From NCBI RefSeq assembly GCF_900110415.1, contig NZ_FODR01000005.1:186001-250000 (forward strand): 64,000 nucleotides of DNA. Reading direction: 5' to 3'. The notes under the pieces are model-generated. The model searched no databases and was not told the origin of the DNA. It was given only the letters and a program-made list of their open reading frames with translations. Below, piece by piece: positions 25,518-34,251 of this stretch (position 1 is the stretch's first letter; each line of letters starts with the position of its first letter). Source of the stretch: Mucilaginibacter sp. OK283 (GTDB lineage: Bacteria > Bacteroidota > Bacteroidia > Sphingobacteriales > Sphingobacteriaceae). Both the position numbers and the translations under genes were made by a program.

Positions 25518-27140
25518 ATGAAAGTAAGTTCTACAAAATTAAACCTCCTAAGTTCAGTCCGACAGCTGACACGTGAGAAATGGGCGCTGGGAGCTACCAT
25601 TTTTACAGGAAAAATGATTGGCCTATTGCTGGTTTTTGCCGCAATGATGGTTTTACCTGGTGTACTTGGCACGTCTGCGCATGCTGCCGAAACCTACACC
25701 GCTCATGAAACATCGTTAATTAATACAGTTAACACTGTTTGGACACTGGTTGCTGCCTTTTTAGTATTTGGTATGCAAGCGGGTTTTGTTATGCTCGAAG
25801 CAGGCTTTGCCCGCAAACGCGAAACCGTGAACGTTTTAATGGAGTGTATTTTTGATACTTGCCTTTGTGGTTTGTTATTTTACGCTGTAGGTTATGCGTT
25901 TATGTTTGGTAATGGTAATGGCTTTATTGGCTGGGGCGGCTTAGGTGCTGATGGCAAAACCATCACCAACTGGTTTTTCCTGCAAAATACACCCGAAACT
26001 TATGGTTCAACAGGTATCCCTGTTTTGGCACACTGGATATTCCAGTACGCTTTTGCTGATACTTGCTCAACTATTGTATCTGGTGCAATGATTGGTCGTA
26101 CCAGCTTCCGTGGCGATATCCTTTACAGTATAGGTATTACAGGTTTTATTTACCCAATTATAGGTCACTGGGCCTGGGGACCAGATGGTTTCTTAGCATT
26201 GATGGGTACTTCTGGTATTTTCCAATCAATAAGCGCTCAGCCTTTCCGCGATTTTGCCGGTTCAACAGTGGTACACACTATTGGCGGTGTGGCTTCACTG
26301 GCAGGTGCAATGGTATTAGGCCCACGGTTGGGCAGGATATTTGCCCGCGATGATAAAGAAAAAGGCGGATTACCTCCGGGTCACAACTTATTGGTAGCTG
26401 CAGTGGGTGGTTTTATCCTGTGGTTTGGCTGGTATGGTTTTAACCCAGGTTCAACTTTATCTGCAATGGATATGCAAGGTATCGGCCGTGTTGCTGCCAA
26501 TACTACACTTGCTGCCTGCGCCGGTGGTTTTGCTGCAATGTTATTTGCATTGTGGTTTGGCCCAACCAAAGGCAAGTTTGACTTAGCTTTCACTATTAAT
26601 GGTTTCTTAGGTGGCTTGGTTGCTATTACCTGCCCTTGTTACTGGGTTAGCCCGCTGGGTTCAATCCTTTTAGGTGCAGTTGCCGGTATGGTAATATTTG
26701 GTGGCGTTTACCTTATTGAGTGGTTCCGTATCGACGATCCGGTTGGTGCAGTATCTGTACACGGCTTATGCGGTATCTGGGGCACTTTATCATTGGGTTT
26801 ATTTGCATCTGGTCAATACGGTTTTACAGGCCCAACTGGCCCTGATAACACTGCGCCGGTAGCAGGTTTATTTTATGGCGGAGGTTTTGGTGTGTTAAAA
26901 GCGCAATTTATCGGTAGTTTAACTATCACGCTTGCCGTATTTGTTGTAACTTTTGTAATGATGTTTATCATCAACAAATTGCCTAACCCATGGAAATTAC
27001 GTATCGAAGAAGAAGGTGAAACAGGTGCCGGCGGTATCGATGTTTTCGATCACGGTATCGAAGTTTACCCTGCTCAGGATGATGAGATCAGCTTAAGCGG
27101 CCTTTTTGATAAAGGTGTAACATCTCCATCTGCAGTATAA
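25518..27140 (+). CDS. amt: Ammonium transporter with N-terminal extension
   Basis: A 540-residue Amt/Rh-family channel. An N-terminal charged stretch and a first hydrophobic helix with an Ala-rich end (GTSAHAAET near residue 55) look like a cleaved signal; 11 transmembrane helices follow. The twin-His pore residues are in STVVHTIGG and SVHGLCGIWG; the phenylalanine gate region is in the long FGMQAGFVMLEAGFA block. The C-terminal tail (from about residue 495, WKLRIEEEGETG) is longer than in AmtB and could be the control tail. It lies divergent from glnN and upstream of an OmpL-like porin. There is no glnK neighbour, which is unusual for amt genes. Confidence 0.93.
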   Translation: MKVSSTKLNLLSSVRQLTREKWALGATIFTGKMIGLLLVFAAMMVLPGVLGTSAHAAETYTAHETSLINTVNTVWTLVAAFLVFGMQAGFVMLEAGFARKRETVNVLMECIFDTCLCGLLFYAVGYAFMFGNGNGFIGWGGLGADGKTITNWFFLQNTPETYGSTGIPVLAHWIFQYAFADTCSTIVSGAMIGRTSFRGDILYSIGITGFIYPIIGHWAWGPDGFLALMGTSGIFQSISAQPFRDFAGSTVVHTIGGVASLAGAMVLGPRLGRIFARDDKEKGGLPPGHNLLVAAVGGFILWFGWYGFNPGSTLSAMDMQGIGRVAANTTLAACAGGFAAMLFALWFGPTKGKFDLAFTINGFLGGLVAITCPCYWVSPLGSILLGAVAGMVIFGGVYLIEWFRIDDPVGAVSVHGLCGIWGTLSLGLFASGQYGFTGPTGPDNTAPVAGLFYGGGFGVLKAQFIGSLTITLAVFVVTFVMMFIINKLPNPWKLRIEEEGETGAGGIDVFDHGIEVYPAQDDEISLSGLFDKGVTSPSAV

Positions 27141-27159
27141 ATAAAATTCTTTAATGCCT

Positions 27160-27211
27160 TGTGCGGTTGGTTGGTAAAAAATACCGACAACCTTTTACAG
27201 CTAACCGCACA
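27160..27211 (+). terminator. Long hairpin between amt and the porin gene
   Basis: TGTGCGGTT (27160-27168) pairs with AACCGCACA (27203-27211), with further pairing inside (GGTTGG region against CCGACAACC). No long T-run follows, so it may be a partial terminator or an mRNA stabiliser that sets the ratio of transporter to porin. Confidence 0.4.
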
Positions 27212-27330
27212 GGTATTTTATCAATCTTATAAAATTTAACCGCTTTTACTAAAGGCTATTGTTGTGCATTAGCTTAATGGGAGAGCTTTATTTCAACCCA
27301 AATCAAATTCAAATCAATTAAATCGTTATC

Positions 27331-28398
27331 ATGAAAAAAACACTTTTACTTTTATCAGCTCTTGTTGCCGGTTCCTTCGTTGTTAAAGCGCAGGATACCG
27401 TTAAAACCACTGCAGATGCCCCTTTGGTTATCTATGGGTCGGTAGATACCTACTTCAAAAAAGATTTTGCTAATAAGCCAAACATTCAAACCTCTTTCGG
27501 ATCTGATAATAATTCAGTATCAATTGGTATGATCGATCTGGGTTTAAAGAAAAAGGTAGGCAAAGCATCGTTTGTTGGCGAAATGTCATTTGGCCCGCGT
27601 GGCCAGGAGCAGTCAATTCCTGATGCTATTTATGGGTCGCTGCCGGCTGGTACTTCAAGCTACCACATTCAAAACTTATACGTTTCTTATGATGTAACCG
27701 ATAAGTTTAACTTAACAGCAGGTTACATGGCTACATTTGTTGGTTACGAGGTAATTAGCCCGGTAGGTAACTTTAACTATTCAACTTCTTATTTATTCAG
27801 TGCAGGCCCGTTCCAAAATGCAGGCTTTAAAGCAACTTATGCTTTCTCTGATAAAGTAAGTTTGATGGCTGGTATTTTTAATGACAACTGGAATACTTAC
27901 AAATCAAATTCGGCTACACCAGAAGTATCAACCTTTGGCTCGCAGTTGTTTTTGGCACCTGTTAAAGGATGGACAGCTTACATTAACTTTGCAAGCGGCA
28001 AATACTCTGGTACTATATTGGATTTAACCACCGCCTACCAGATAACCGATGCGTTTAAATTAGGTTTAAATGCTGCCCGTAAAACAGGTATGGGTGCTTA
28101 TAACTACTTTGGTTATGCCCTATATCCTCAGTTGGCTGTTTCAAAAGCAGTTACTTTTGGTTTAAGGGAGGAGTATTTCAAAGCTAAAGCAACAAATGGT
28201 GGTGCTGATATTGGCATTACTCCTGGCAACTCGGTGTTTGCTTCAACCTTAACTTGCAGCATCAAATCAGGTCCTTTAACTTTCATCCCTGAGTTTAGGT
28301 TAGATCATACAAAAACCGGTGATGTTTTCTGGAAGAGTGACGGCACTCCTTCAAAATCAGCTGGTCAGTTTTTGTTAGCCGCTGTATACGCGTTCTAA
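27331..28398 (+). CDS. OmpL-like outer-membrane porin
   Basis: A 355-residue protein with a signal peptide (cleavage near VVKAQ) and repeated amphipathic beta-strands ending in a C-terminal aromatic (LLAAVYAF). It fits the OmpL-like beta-barrel porin-2 family common in Bacteroidota, which often accompanies ammonium transporters. It follows amt by 190 nt on the same strand with only a hairpin between, so co-expression is likely. Together they would provide ammonium passage across the outer and inner membranes. Barrel is well supported; the transported solute is inferred from context. Confidence 0.8.
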   Translation: MKKTLLLLSALVAGSFVVKAQDTVKTTADAPLVIYGSVDTYFKKDFANKPNIQTSFGSDNNSVSIGMIDLGLKKKVGKASFVGEMSFGPRGQEQSIPDAIYGSLPAGTSSYHIQNLYVSYDVTDKFNLTAGYMATFVGYEVISPVGNFNYSTSYLFSAGPFQNAGFKATYAFSDKVSLMAGIFNDNWNTYKSNSATPEVSTFGSQLFLAPVKGWTAYINFASGKYSGTILDLTTAYQITDAFKLGLNAARKTGMGAYNYFGYALYPQLAVSKAVTFGLREEYFKAKATNGGADIGITPGNSVFASTLTCSIKSGPLTFIPEFRLDHTKTGDVFWKSDGTPSKSAGQFLLAAVYAF

Positions 28399-28421
28399 TT
28401 TAAATTAAAACATTATTTTAC

Positions 28422-28454
28422 AAAAAGCCTCCTGATATAACCGGGAGGCTTTTT
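28422..28454 (+). terminator. Terminator of the amt-porin operon
   Basis: AAAAAGCCTCC (28422-28432) pairs with GGAGGCTTTTT (28444-28454). It is 23 nt after the porin stop and ends in T's: a standard intrinsic terminator, usable in both directions. Confidence 0.85.
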
Positions 28455-28471
28455 ATCTTTATACCGGTGGA

Positions 28472-28603
28472 GAGTCGAGAGTTAAGAATTAAGAATTAAG
28501 AAAAGGACTTCAAAGTTGAATAGATTGAAGCCCTTGCCTTGGTTTGCTGATCTCTAATAATAAAGCTGGTATGCTTTTTATCTTGACTCTTAACTCTTGA
28601 CTC
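28472..28603. repeat. Inverted repeat flanking a 100-bp spacer
   Basis: GAGTCGAGAGTTAAGA (28472-28487) matches the reverse complement of TCTTAACTCTTGACTC (28588-28603) with one mismatch. Next to the left arm is a short direct repeat of AATTAAGA. The element fills the gap before the DUF4468 gene and may be a small mobile or REP-type relic. Confidence 0.4.
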
Positions 28604-28620
28604 TTTTTTACTCTTTTTAA

Positions 28621-29214
28621 ATGAAAAACATTTTTATTGCTCTCATTTGTATCCTTTCCGCAAAGAACGTTATTGCGCAAAAAGACACGCTGGCCTTTGA
28701 TGAACGTAATAAATACATTTACTATCAAACGGTTGATCAACAAGGTTTAAGCAAGGATACCTTGTATGGCCGAGGATTGTATTTTATGCACAAGGCTTAT
28801 CCTAAGGGTAAACTAAGAATTACCAAAACCGATGAAGGCCAGGGTGTATTAAGTGGGGAAGGTAGCTTCGTGGTGTCGAAACGGTCGTTATTATCGGGCA
28901 GCCCTGGCGGCGAAATAAGCTATTCATTAAGGATAGAAGTTAAAGATTCAAAATACCGTTATTGGTTTACCGATTTTAAGTTTACCCCTTATAAGCGCGA
29001 CAGGTATGGCATGGAGGTTTTGGATCCTGGCATTACATTTCCAATGGAGGAGGCAAAAAGTAAGCTGGAGAAAAGAGACGTAGCCGTTTATTTGGATAAG
29101 ATACTCAATTATAGCCGGCAAAACGGTGCGGTTTTAAAATCGTATATGCTAAAAACAGCGCCGGCGAAAAAAACAATCCAGGAATTGAAAAAGATATCAA
29201 CCAAGGATTGGTAG
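28621..29214 (+). CDS. Secreted DUF4468-domain protein
   Basis: A 197-residue protein with a signal peptide (cleavage near VIAQ). The mature part resembles DUF4468: a strand-rich domain with a YEQ-like opening replaced here by YYQTVDQQGLSKDTLYGRG, then the conserved GKGxF-type block seen as GEGSFVV, followed by YSLRIEVKDSKYRYWFTDF. The domain has a TBP-like fold and is widespread in Bacteroidota envelopes; no activity is known. It is a single gene between repeat-rich spacers. The call rests on pattern recognition only. Confidence 0.65.
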   Translation: MKNIFIALICILSAKNVIAQKDTLAFDERNKYIYYQTVDQQGLSKDTLYGRGLYFMHKAYPKGKLRITKTDEGQGVLSGEGSFVVSKRSLLSGSPGGEISYSLRIEVKDSKYRYWFTDFKFTPYKRDRYGMEVLDPGITFPMEEAKSKLEKRDVAVYLDKILNYSRQNGAVLKSYMLKTAPAKKTIQELKKISTKDW

Positions 29215-29300
29215 TTCGTTGTGTTAGTTCATTGGTTCACTGGTTCATTGGTGTCGCTTTATTACTTATCTGCTGGTTCATTGTGTTAGTCCAATGGTTC
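29215..29300 (+). repeat. Degenerate GGTTCATTG repeats
   Basis: Short units of the type TGGTTCATTG recur five to six times (for example around 29233, 29241, 29274 and 29293) directly behind the DUF4468 stop. It has no coding potential. Confidence 0.5.
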
Positions 29301-29443
29301 AAACCGCGGTAGCGATTCTGTTTTAAATAGTTGATTTTTAGCTATTGTTACCAACTGACTGTTTTATTTTTTTTTGATAAAATAGCTCTTACGCACCTTC
29401 CTCTTTATTAACATACTTTGAAGTTAACATGCTTTGAAGTGGA

Positions 29444-29499
29444 TTGGTGAAATTCGATCCAATTCGTGAAATTCGTGTGAATCAATTCGTGTGAATCAA
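29444..29499. repeat. REP-like dispersed repeat, copy 2
   Basis: GTGAAATTCGATCCAATTCG, then GTGAAATTCGTGTGAATCA, then a third ATTCGTGTGAATCA unit: the longest copy of the family, in the same orientation as copies 1 and 3. It runs directly into the hairpin at 29501. Confidence 0.6.
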
Positions 29500-29500
29500 A

Positions 29501-29531
29501 AAAGCCGCCCCTCAAAATTTAGGGCGGCTTT
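29501..29531. terminator. Intergenic hairpin terminator
   Basis: AAAGCCGCCC (29501-29510) pairs with GGGCGGCTTT (29522-29531) across an 11-nt loop, with A- and T-rich flanks. It can stop transcripts from the DUF4468 side and from the amt side. Confidence 0.7.
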
Positions 29532-29681
29532 AGTTTTTAGTTAGCCTTGGCGAGACAATAGTAAAAACGTTAATTCTTTTTTGTTAATTGATATTATGTT
29601 TGATTGTTGGTTGTTTAATTTCCTTTTTTTTATACGATAATTCGTGAACACCTCCTTTCGTATAAGAACTTAAAAGCTTAT

Positions 29682-29727
29682 TAGCGAAATTCGACCGAAT
29701 TCGTGAAATTAGTGTAAATCAAATCGC
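29682..29727. repeat. REP-like dispersed repeat, copy 3
   Basis: TAGCGAAATTCGACCGAATT followed by CGTGAAATTAGTGTAAATCA. It ends 5 nt from the stop codon of the second ammonium transporter. Confidence 0.55.
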
Positions 29728-29731
29728 GTAA

Positions 29732-31039
29732 TTACAATTCTTCATCGTGCTGGCTAATATCCAAACCTGCTAATTCCTCTTCAGGTGTAACACGTAATGT
29801 ACTTATCATGTCGGTTATTTTTAACAGTAATAATGAGCCAAAGAAAGCAAAGGCCGATACGCCAACTAAAGTTACCAGGTGAAGGAAAAACAAATGGGTT
29901 TCGCCATAAAATAAGCCATTACCTGTAGTGTTGGCGCTATTTACATTTTGATGCGCAAATACACCGGTTAGCAGCATACCAACCATGCCGCCTACGCCAT
30001 GGCAGGGGAATACATCGAGTGTGTCGTCAATGCTGGTTTTGCTTCTCCAGATAACTACAAGGTTACTTACTACAGCTGCAACAATACCAATTATTAATGA
30101 GTGGGGAATGGTTACAAAGCCAGCTGCAGGCGTAATAGCAACCAGGCCAACTACGGCACCAATACAGGCACCCAGTACACCCGGCTTTTTGCCGCGCAGG
30201 ATATCAAAAAACATCCAGGCCATTGCTGCTGCAGCAGATGCTGTTGTTGTTGTAGCCAAAGCGGTAGCTGCAAGCGTACCCGAACCTAAAGCAGAGCCGG
30301 CGTTAAAGCCAAACCAGCCAAACCATAATAAACCTGTACCCAATAATACGTAGCTGATGCGGGCAGGATTATGCGATGTTTCGTTACGGCCTTTTAAATA
30401 TAATGCCGACGCAAGGGCTGCCCAGCCGGCGCTCATGTGTACAACAGTGCCTCCGGCAAAATCAAGTACGCCTTTGCCAAACAAGAAACCGTCAGGGTGC
30501 CAGGTAGAGTGGGCCAAAGGCGCATATATAAATACCATGAACAGGCAAAGGAAAATAACGTATGAGTTAAAGCGGATACGCTCGGCAAATGCGCCGGTAA
30601 TAAGGGCCGGGGTAATAACCGCGAATTTTAACTGGAACATAGCAAACAATACCAACGGAATGGTGGGTGCAAGTTTCCAGGTAGCGTTGCCCAATGTGCC
30701 CTTCATCATAAAAAAGGTACGCGGATCGCCAATGAAACCGCCAATGGTATCGCCAAATGCAAGGCTAAAACCAAAAATAACCCAGATAACGGTGATAACG
30801 CCCATACAAACAAAGCTTTGCAGCATGGTTGATAGTACGTTTTTTTTGCTTACCATACCGCCATAAAAAAAGGCAAGTCCGGGTGTCATGATCAATACAA
30901 GGGCTGTACTAACCAATAGCCAGGCAGTATCGCCGGTATCAATTTTGCTGTCTTTAACTGTTGTTAATGTAACCGAAGGAAATATAAGGGCAAGTACTAT
31001 AATAAGTAGCAGTATGCCAAATGGTATGAATTTTTTCAT
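29732..31039 (-). CDS. amt: Ammonium transporter (second paralogue)
   Basis: A 435-residue Amt/Rh channel. An N-terminal hydrophobic helix (possibly a cleaved signal) precedes 11 core helices. Twin-His motifs are visible as GGTVVHMSAG and PCHGVGGMVG; the opening ALVLIMTPGLAFFYGGMV block is typical of AmtB. It has a shorter N-terminus and only distant identity to the copy at 25518, so the two are not recent duplicates. The C-terminal tail ends in an acidic stretch (ISQHDEEL). It is encoded opposite to the first amt, so separate regulation is expected. Confidence 0.94.
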   Translation of the reverse strand: MKKFIPFGILLLIIVLALIFPSVTLTTVKDSKIDTGDTAWLLVSTALVLIMTPGLAFFYGGMVSKKNVLSTMLQSFVCMGVITVIWVIFGFSLAFGDTIGGFIGDPRTFFMMKGTLGNATWKLAPTIPLVLFAMFQLKFAVITPALITGAFAERIRFNSYVIFLCLFMVFIYAPLAHSTWHPDGFLFGKGVLDFAGGTVVHMSAGWAALASALYLKGRNETSHNPARISYVLLGTGLLWFGWFGFNAGSALGSGTLAATALATTTTASAAAAMAWMFFDILRGKKPGVLGACIGAVVGLVAITPAAGFVTIPHSLIIGIVAAVVSNLVVIWRSKTSIDDTLDVFPCHGVGGMVGMLLTGVFAHQNVNSANTTGNGLFYGETHLFFLHLVTLVGVSAFAFFGSLLLLKITDMISTLRVTPEEELAGLDISQHDEEL

Positions 31040-31261
31040 GCTTAGGGTTTTAGGGAATAGTTAATAAAAAGCTGATAGCTTCATGTCTAAAGCAAAAAGC
31101 CAGGTTTTCAAAAAGCCCGGTTTATAAAATATTGATGGTGACTACAATAACTAACTTTATTGCAATGACAACCAATTGCTAACGCCTGGCCCTTATGTGA
31201 GCATGCATAACGCTGTATAAACGAGGTTGGTTAATACTTTTAGTTTAATGACGGGTGAAGA

Positions 31262-31296
31262 AACTGCCCGGTACCCAATCAAAATACCGGGCAGTT
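31262..31296. repeat. 12-bp perfect hairpin upstream of amt
   Basis: AACTGCCCGGTA (31262-31273) and TACCGGGCAGTT (31285-31296) enclose an 11-nt loop. The loop sequence ACCCAATCAAAAT is repeated at about 31318-31330. There is no T-run, so it may be an mRNA or DNA control element in the 370-bp leader before the second amt, or the 3' end of the small gene at 31412. Confidence 0.45.
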
Positions 31297-31411
31297 CAAC
31301 AACTGTACCTGCAGGCACCCAATCAAAATGCTTGTAAGTATTTAAACTAAGTTTTAAAAAACAATAAACACGGTTGTGTAATCAGCACAGCCGCATGAAA
31401 TTGTTTAACTA

Positions 31412-31768
31412 TTACCAAAAAGCGTGGAACGGAAAAAGAATGAGTTTGCGGAACCGCGATAGCTCGCTTGTACCCCTGCCGCAAATAAAATTGAGATACT
31501 TTACGTGTATGGTGTAAAAATTGGGGCTTGTGTAAAGGAATGGCAGCGAATGCGAACCCCGATGCTGCTGGAGATTTATAATTTGTACCGGTACGTTGTT
31601 AAGGCTGTAATCATAGCTGTAAGGACTATGATGGTTGGTTGTGGCCGATACGGAGGTTTTTTTATCGTCTTTATGGCTGGCATGATACAATCCTCCCCTT
31701 GCCGAGGCTGAAAACCCGGAAAACAAAAGGAAAATTACCGCAGTAAACCGATAAAGGCTGTTGAACAT
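31412..31768 (-). CDS. Small secreted protein of unknown function
   Basis: A 118-residue frame with a plausible signal peptide (LYRFTAVIFLLFSGFSASA). The mature part is rich in His, Ser and Tyr (HHSPYSYDYS) and has no recognised domain; the end is basic and aromatic. It lies on the same strand as and upstream of the second amt, separated by 372 nt. The signal peptide argues for a real gene, but there is no other support and the composition is only moderately like its neighbours. Confidence 0.45.
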   Translation of the reverse strand: MFNSLYRFTAVIFLLFSGFSASARGGLYHASHKDDKKTSVSATTNHHSPYSYDYSLNNVPVQIINLQQHRGSHSLPFLYTSPNFYTIHVKYLNFICGRGTSELSRFRKLILFPFHAFW

Positions 31769-32006
31769 GTCTAAAAGTAGTAAAAAAATAAAATAATTGC
31801 ATTTTTTTTACAAGTTTTTTAACTTTTTGTGCATTTATGTGAAAAATATGTATAGATATTGTTTTTTTAATTCACTGAATACAGGAAAAGGCGCGTGATA
31901 ATGTGGCCTTTGCAAGAAATAATCGCCGAAAATAAAATTTTACAAGTTTTTTATTAAGCGGTAGGTTTTGATCGGATTTGTTTAATTTATAGATGTATTA
32001 TTGAGG

Positions 32007-32021
32007 TTTTGTAAAATATAA
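32007..32021 (+). promoter_or_regulatory. Upstream block shared by two tonB copies
   Basis: TTTTGTAAAATATAA is found identically at 32007-32021, before the first TonB gene, and at 34195-34209, before the third, at similar distances (about 45 nt) from the start codons. It is probably part of a duplicated promoter. The rest of the 296-bp gap 31769-32064 is AT-rich with nothing else recognisable. Confidence 0.45.
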
Positions 32022-32064
32022 CGTCTTTGAAATCGTTATTTATATATAAATAATTCTTTGAAAG

Positions 32065-32931
32065 ATGCAATCGGCCAAATTTAGTTTGTACAAAGCCGAG
32101 TGGCTCGACTTTGTATTTGATCATCGTAACAAAGTGTACGGTGCCTACGAATTAAGGCAGCATTATGGGCGTACTTTGGCAAAAGCACTGGCCATTACTT
32201 TGGCCGGTGTGGCTGTTTTTGTCGTGCTAAGCCTGATTTTCAAACCAAAATCGCCCGATAATTTAAAAATAACCCTTGTTGATTTAACCCCGCAGCTTGT
32301 AAAACCTGCTGCGCCATTGAAACCAGCCGAACCGGTAAAGCCGGCTGAACCACCAAAACCGGTAGCGCCGGTTAAAGCAACGCAAAAGGTATCAACCACC
32401 AGGTTTGTTACCCCGGTGGTTGTGAGTACCGAACCAACTGTTGAGCCGCCGGTAATTAGTAAAATTCAAGGTGCTATTGGTAATGCTGATGTTAAGGTTG
32501 CAGGTGGCGAAAATGTTGAAAACGTACTTGATGTAGCTGATAAGTCGGGCGCCAGGGATGGCGCCGGTACAAAGCCGGTGGTTGTTCCTGTAGTGGACAA
32601 TACCATACATGATTTTAACGCTCTTGAGGCTATGCCCGAACCTGCCGGCGGCGCAGTAGCATGGAGCAGCTTTTTGCAGAAAAACCTGCGATTTCCTGTT
32701 GTGGCGCAGGAACAAGGTGTATCCGGGCGGGTGATCATGAGTTTTGTTATCGAAAAAGATGGTCGCTTATCAAACATAACAGTTGAGCGTGGCGTAGGGT
32801 TTGGGCTTGATGAAGAGGCGTTGCGGGTACTTAAACTGGCTAAGCCCTGGAAACCGGGCATGCAGAACGGCCAGCCGGTGCGTGTTAAATATGTAATACC
32901 AATTAAGTTTCAATTGGCCGACAGTAATTAA
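32065..32931 (+). CDS. TonB-family energy transducer, copy 1
   Basis: A 288-residue inner-membrane protein. About 40 cytoplasmic residues carry the conserved YKAEWLDFVFDHRNK and YGAYELRQHY; a transmembrane helix follows (about 41-64). A periplasm-spanning Pro/Lys/Glu-rich linker (repeats of PAEPVKP type, 85-115) leads to a C-terminal TonB domain (about 195-288) with GRVIMSFVIEKDG and WKPGMQNGQPV. It transmits proton-motive-force energy to outer-membrane transporters such as SusC. It is the first of three tandem paralogues; ExbB/ExbD are not nearby. It is closest in sequence to copy 3. Confidence 0.92.
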   Translation: MQSAKFSLYKAEWLDFVFDHRNKVYGAYELRQHYGRTLAKALAITLAGVAVFVVLSLIFKPKSPDNLKITLVDLTPQLVKPAAPLKPAEPVKPAEPPKPVAPVKATQKVSTTRFVTPVVVSTEPTVEPPVISKIQGAIGNADVKVAGGENVENVLDVADKSGARDGAGTKPVVVPVVDNTIHDFNALEAMPEPAGGAVAWSSFLQKNLRFPVVAQEQGVSGRVIMSFVIEKDGRLSNITVERGVGFGLDEEALRVLKLAKPWKPGMQNGQPVRVKYVIPIKFQLADSN

Positions 32932-32941
32932 AGTGGGCCCC

Positions 32942-33006
32942 CGGGGTTGCCAGACCCCGTTTTATGACGGGCAGGAGTGGGCGATGAGCCCCGCACAACG
33001 CGGGGC
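32942..33006 (+). terminator. GC-rich double hairpin after the first TonB gene
   Basis: CGGGGT/ACCCCG (32942-32959) is followed by TTTT, and GCCCCGC/GCGGGGC (32988-33006) forms a second 7-bp stem. The first resembles a weak intrinsic terminator 10 nt behind the stop codon. Confidence 0.5.
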
Positions 33007-33136
33007 CAATCGCTATCCCAATACGAAGGTTTTTGTCGTCTCGCGGAATTTTATTTGGTAAATATCGATTAAATCAAAATAAAATATACTATTTGTTTCG
33101 ATTTGTCGTTATTTTTAGAATGAAATTCTTTAAACT

Positions 33137-33967
33137 ATGTCAGCAACAAAATTTAATTTGTACAATGCCGAGTGGCTCGACCTTGTATTTGATCACCGTA
33201 ACAAAACCTACGGTGCTTACGAACTGCGGCAGCATTATAGCCGTACCATGGGTAAAGCCATGGCGTTAACCTTTGCCGCCATTACAGTTTGGGTGGTGGC
33301 AAGTGTGGCATTAAGGCATAAAGTTGATACAATAGTGGTTCATGAGTATCCAATGCCGCTGCCTTTGCCACCGCCAACAACGGAAAAAGAGCACAAAATT
33401 TTGCCCCCAAAATCGGAGGATCTGCCTCAACCCAAAACACTTTCAAAAACACTGCGCTTTCCGCCGCCTGTTGTGGTGCCGGCCGAGCAAACGGTCGACC
33501 CGCATACCGTCGCCGATCTTCAAAAGTCAACCATAGCCAGTACCGATCATAGTGGTGAAGATGTACCCGAAAATATTTTGGAGACGTCTGGCGCAAAAGG
33601 GGGCGCTGGTACGGCTAACCCTATTACCGAGGATGAAAAGGTAAGGCCTTTTACTGAGGTAGAAGTATTACCACAGCCCGATGGCGGAATGGCCGGTTGG
33701 GCCAGGTTTTTACAAAACAACCTGCGGTACCCGGCTTTGGCGCGCGAAAACAATATATCGGGCAAAGTTTACATCAGCTTTATTGTTGAAAAAGATGGCC
33801 AGTTATCAAATATAACGGTAAGTCGCGGCCTGGGTTACGGTTTAGATGAGGAGTCGGTGCGCGTGTTAAAACTGGCCAAACCATGGAAGCCTGGCATCCA
33901 GAATGGACACCCGGTTCGCGTAGCTTACAGCATTCCGTTTGCTTTTCAGCTGGCAGAGGAGAATTAG
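33137..33967 (+). CDS. TonB-family energy transducer, copy 2
   Basis: A 276-residue paralogue of the flanking genes. The N-terminal AEWLDLVFDHRNKTYGAYEL block and transmembrane helix are conserved. The linker differs: it starts with a run of alternating Pro and Leu (MPLPLPPPTT) and has less Lys-Pro. The C-terminal TonB domain has GKVYISFIVEKDGQLSN, and is more diverged than copies 1 and 3 (LARENNISG instead of VAQEQGVSG). The different linker and C-terminal domain suggest a different set of outer-membrane partners. An earlier in-frame start is not credible; the ATG at 33137 aligns with the other copies. Confidence 0.92.
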   Translation: MSATKFNLYNAEWLDLVFDHRNKTYGAYELRQHYSRTMGKAMALTFAAITVWVVASVALRHKVDTIVVHEYPMPLPLPPPTTEKEHKILPPKSEDLPQPKTLSKTLRFPPPVVVPAEQTVDPHTVADLQKSTIASTDHSGEDVPENILETSGAKGGAGTANPITEDEKVRPFTEVEVLPQPDGGMAGWARFLQNNLRYPALARENNISGKVYISFIVEKDGQLSNITVSRGLGYGLDEESVRVLKLAKPWKPGIQNGHPVRVAYSIPFAFQLAEEN

Positions 33968-33983
33968 TGATGGGTTGGGATGT

Positions 33984-34115
33984 AAGGTTCGGGTTGCGTG
34001 TAGCGAGGACAAGCTAAAAGGTTCGGGTTGCGTGTAGCGAGGTTCGGGCAGAATAGCAGCCAGGCAAATTAATCGATGCGCCTTACCCGAACCTCGTAAC
34101 ACGCAACCCGAACCT
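33984..34115. repeat. Direct and inverted repeat array between TonB copies 2 and 3
   Basis: A 25-nt unit beginning AAGGTTCGGGTTGCGTGTAG stands at 33984-34008 and again at 34018-34042. The following 30-nt segment (34019-34048) is matched by its reverse complement at 34086-34115 with two differences, so the RNA can fold into a long stem. It may act as terminator or be a small mobile relic. Confidence 0.65.
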
Positions 34116-34251
34116 CACAAATCGTAACCCGCAACCCATAAGAAAATGAAATTTTGATGAAATTTATTTTTTGACAATATGATATTTTTTCATGTTTTGT
34201 AAAATATAATAAATGCATATTCGTTATAATAGAAATTTAATTCTTTAAAAT

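Noticed and set aside
29985..30866. Long plus-strand frames of 122 and 169 residues opposite the second amt gene
   Set aside because: Low-complexity Ala/Pro/Asn composition is the mirror of membrane-protein codons; no independent evidence.
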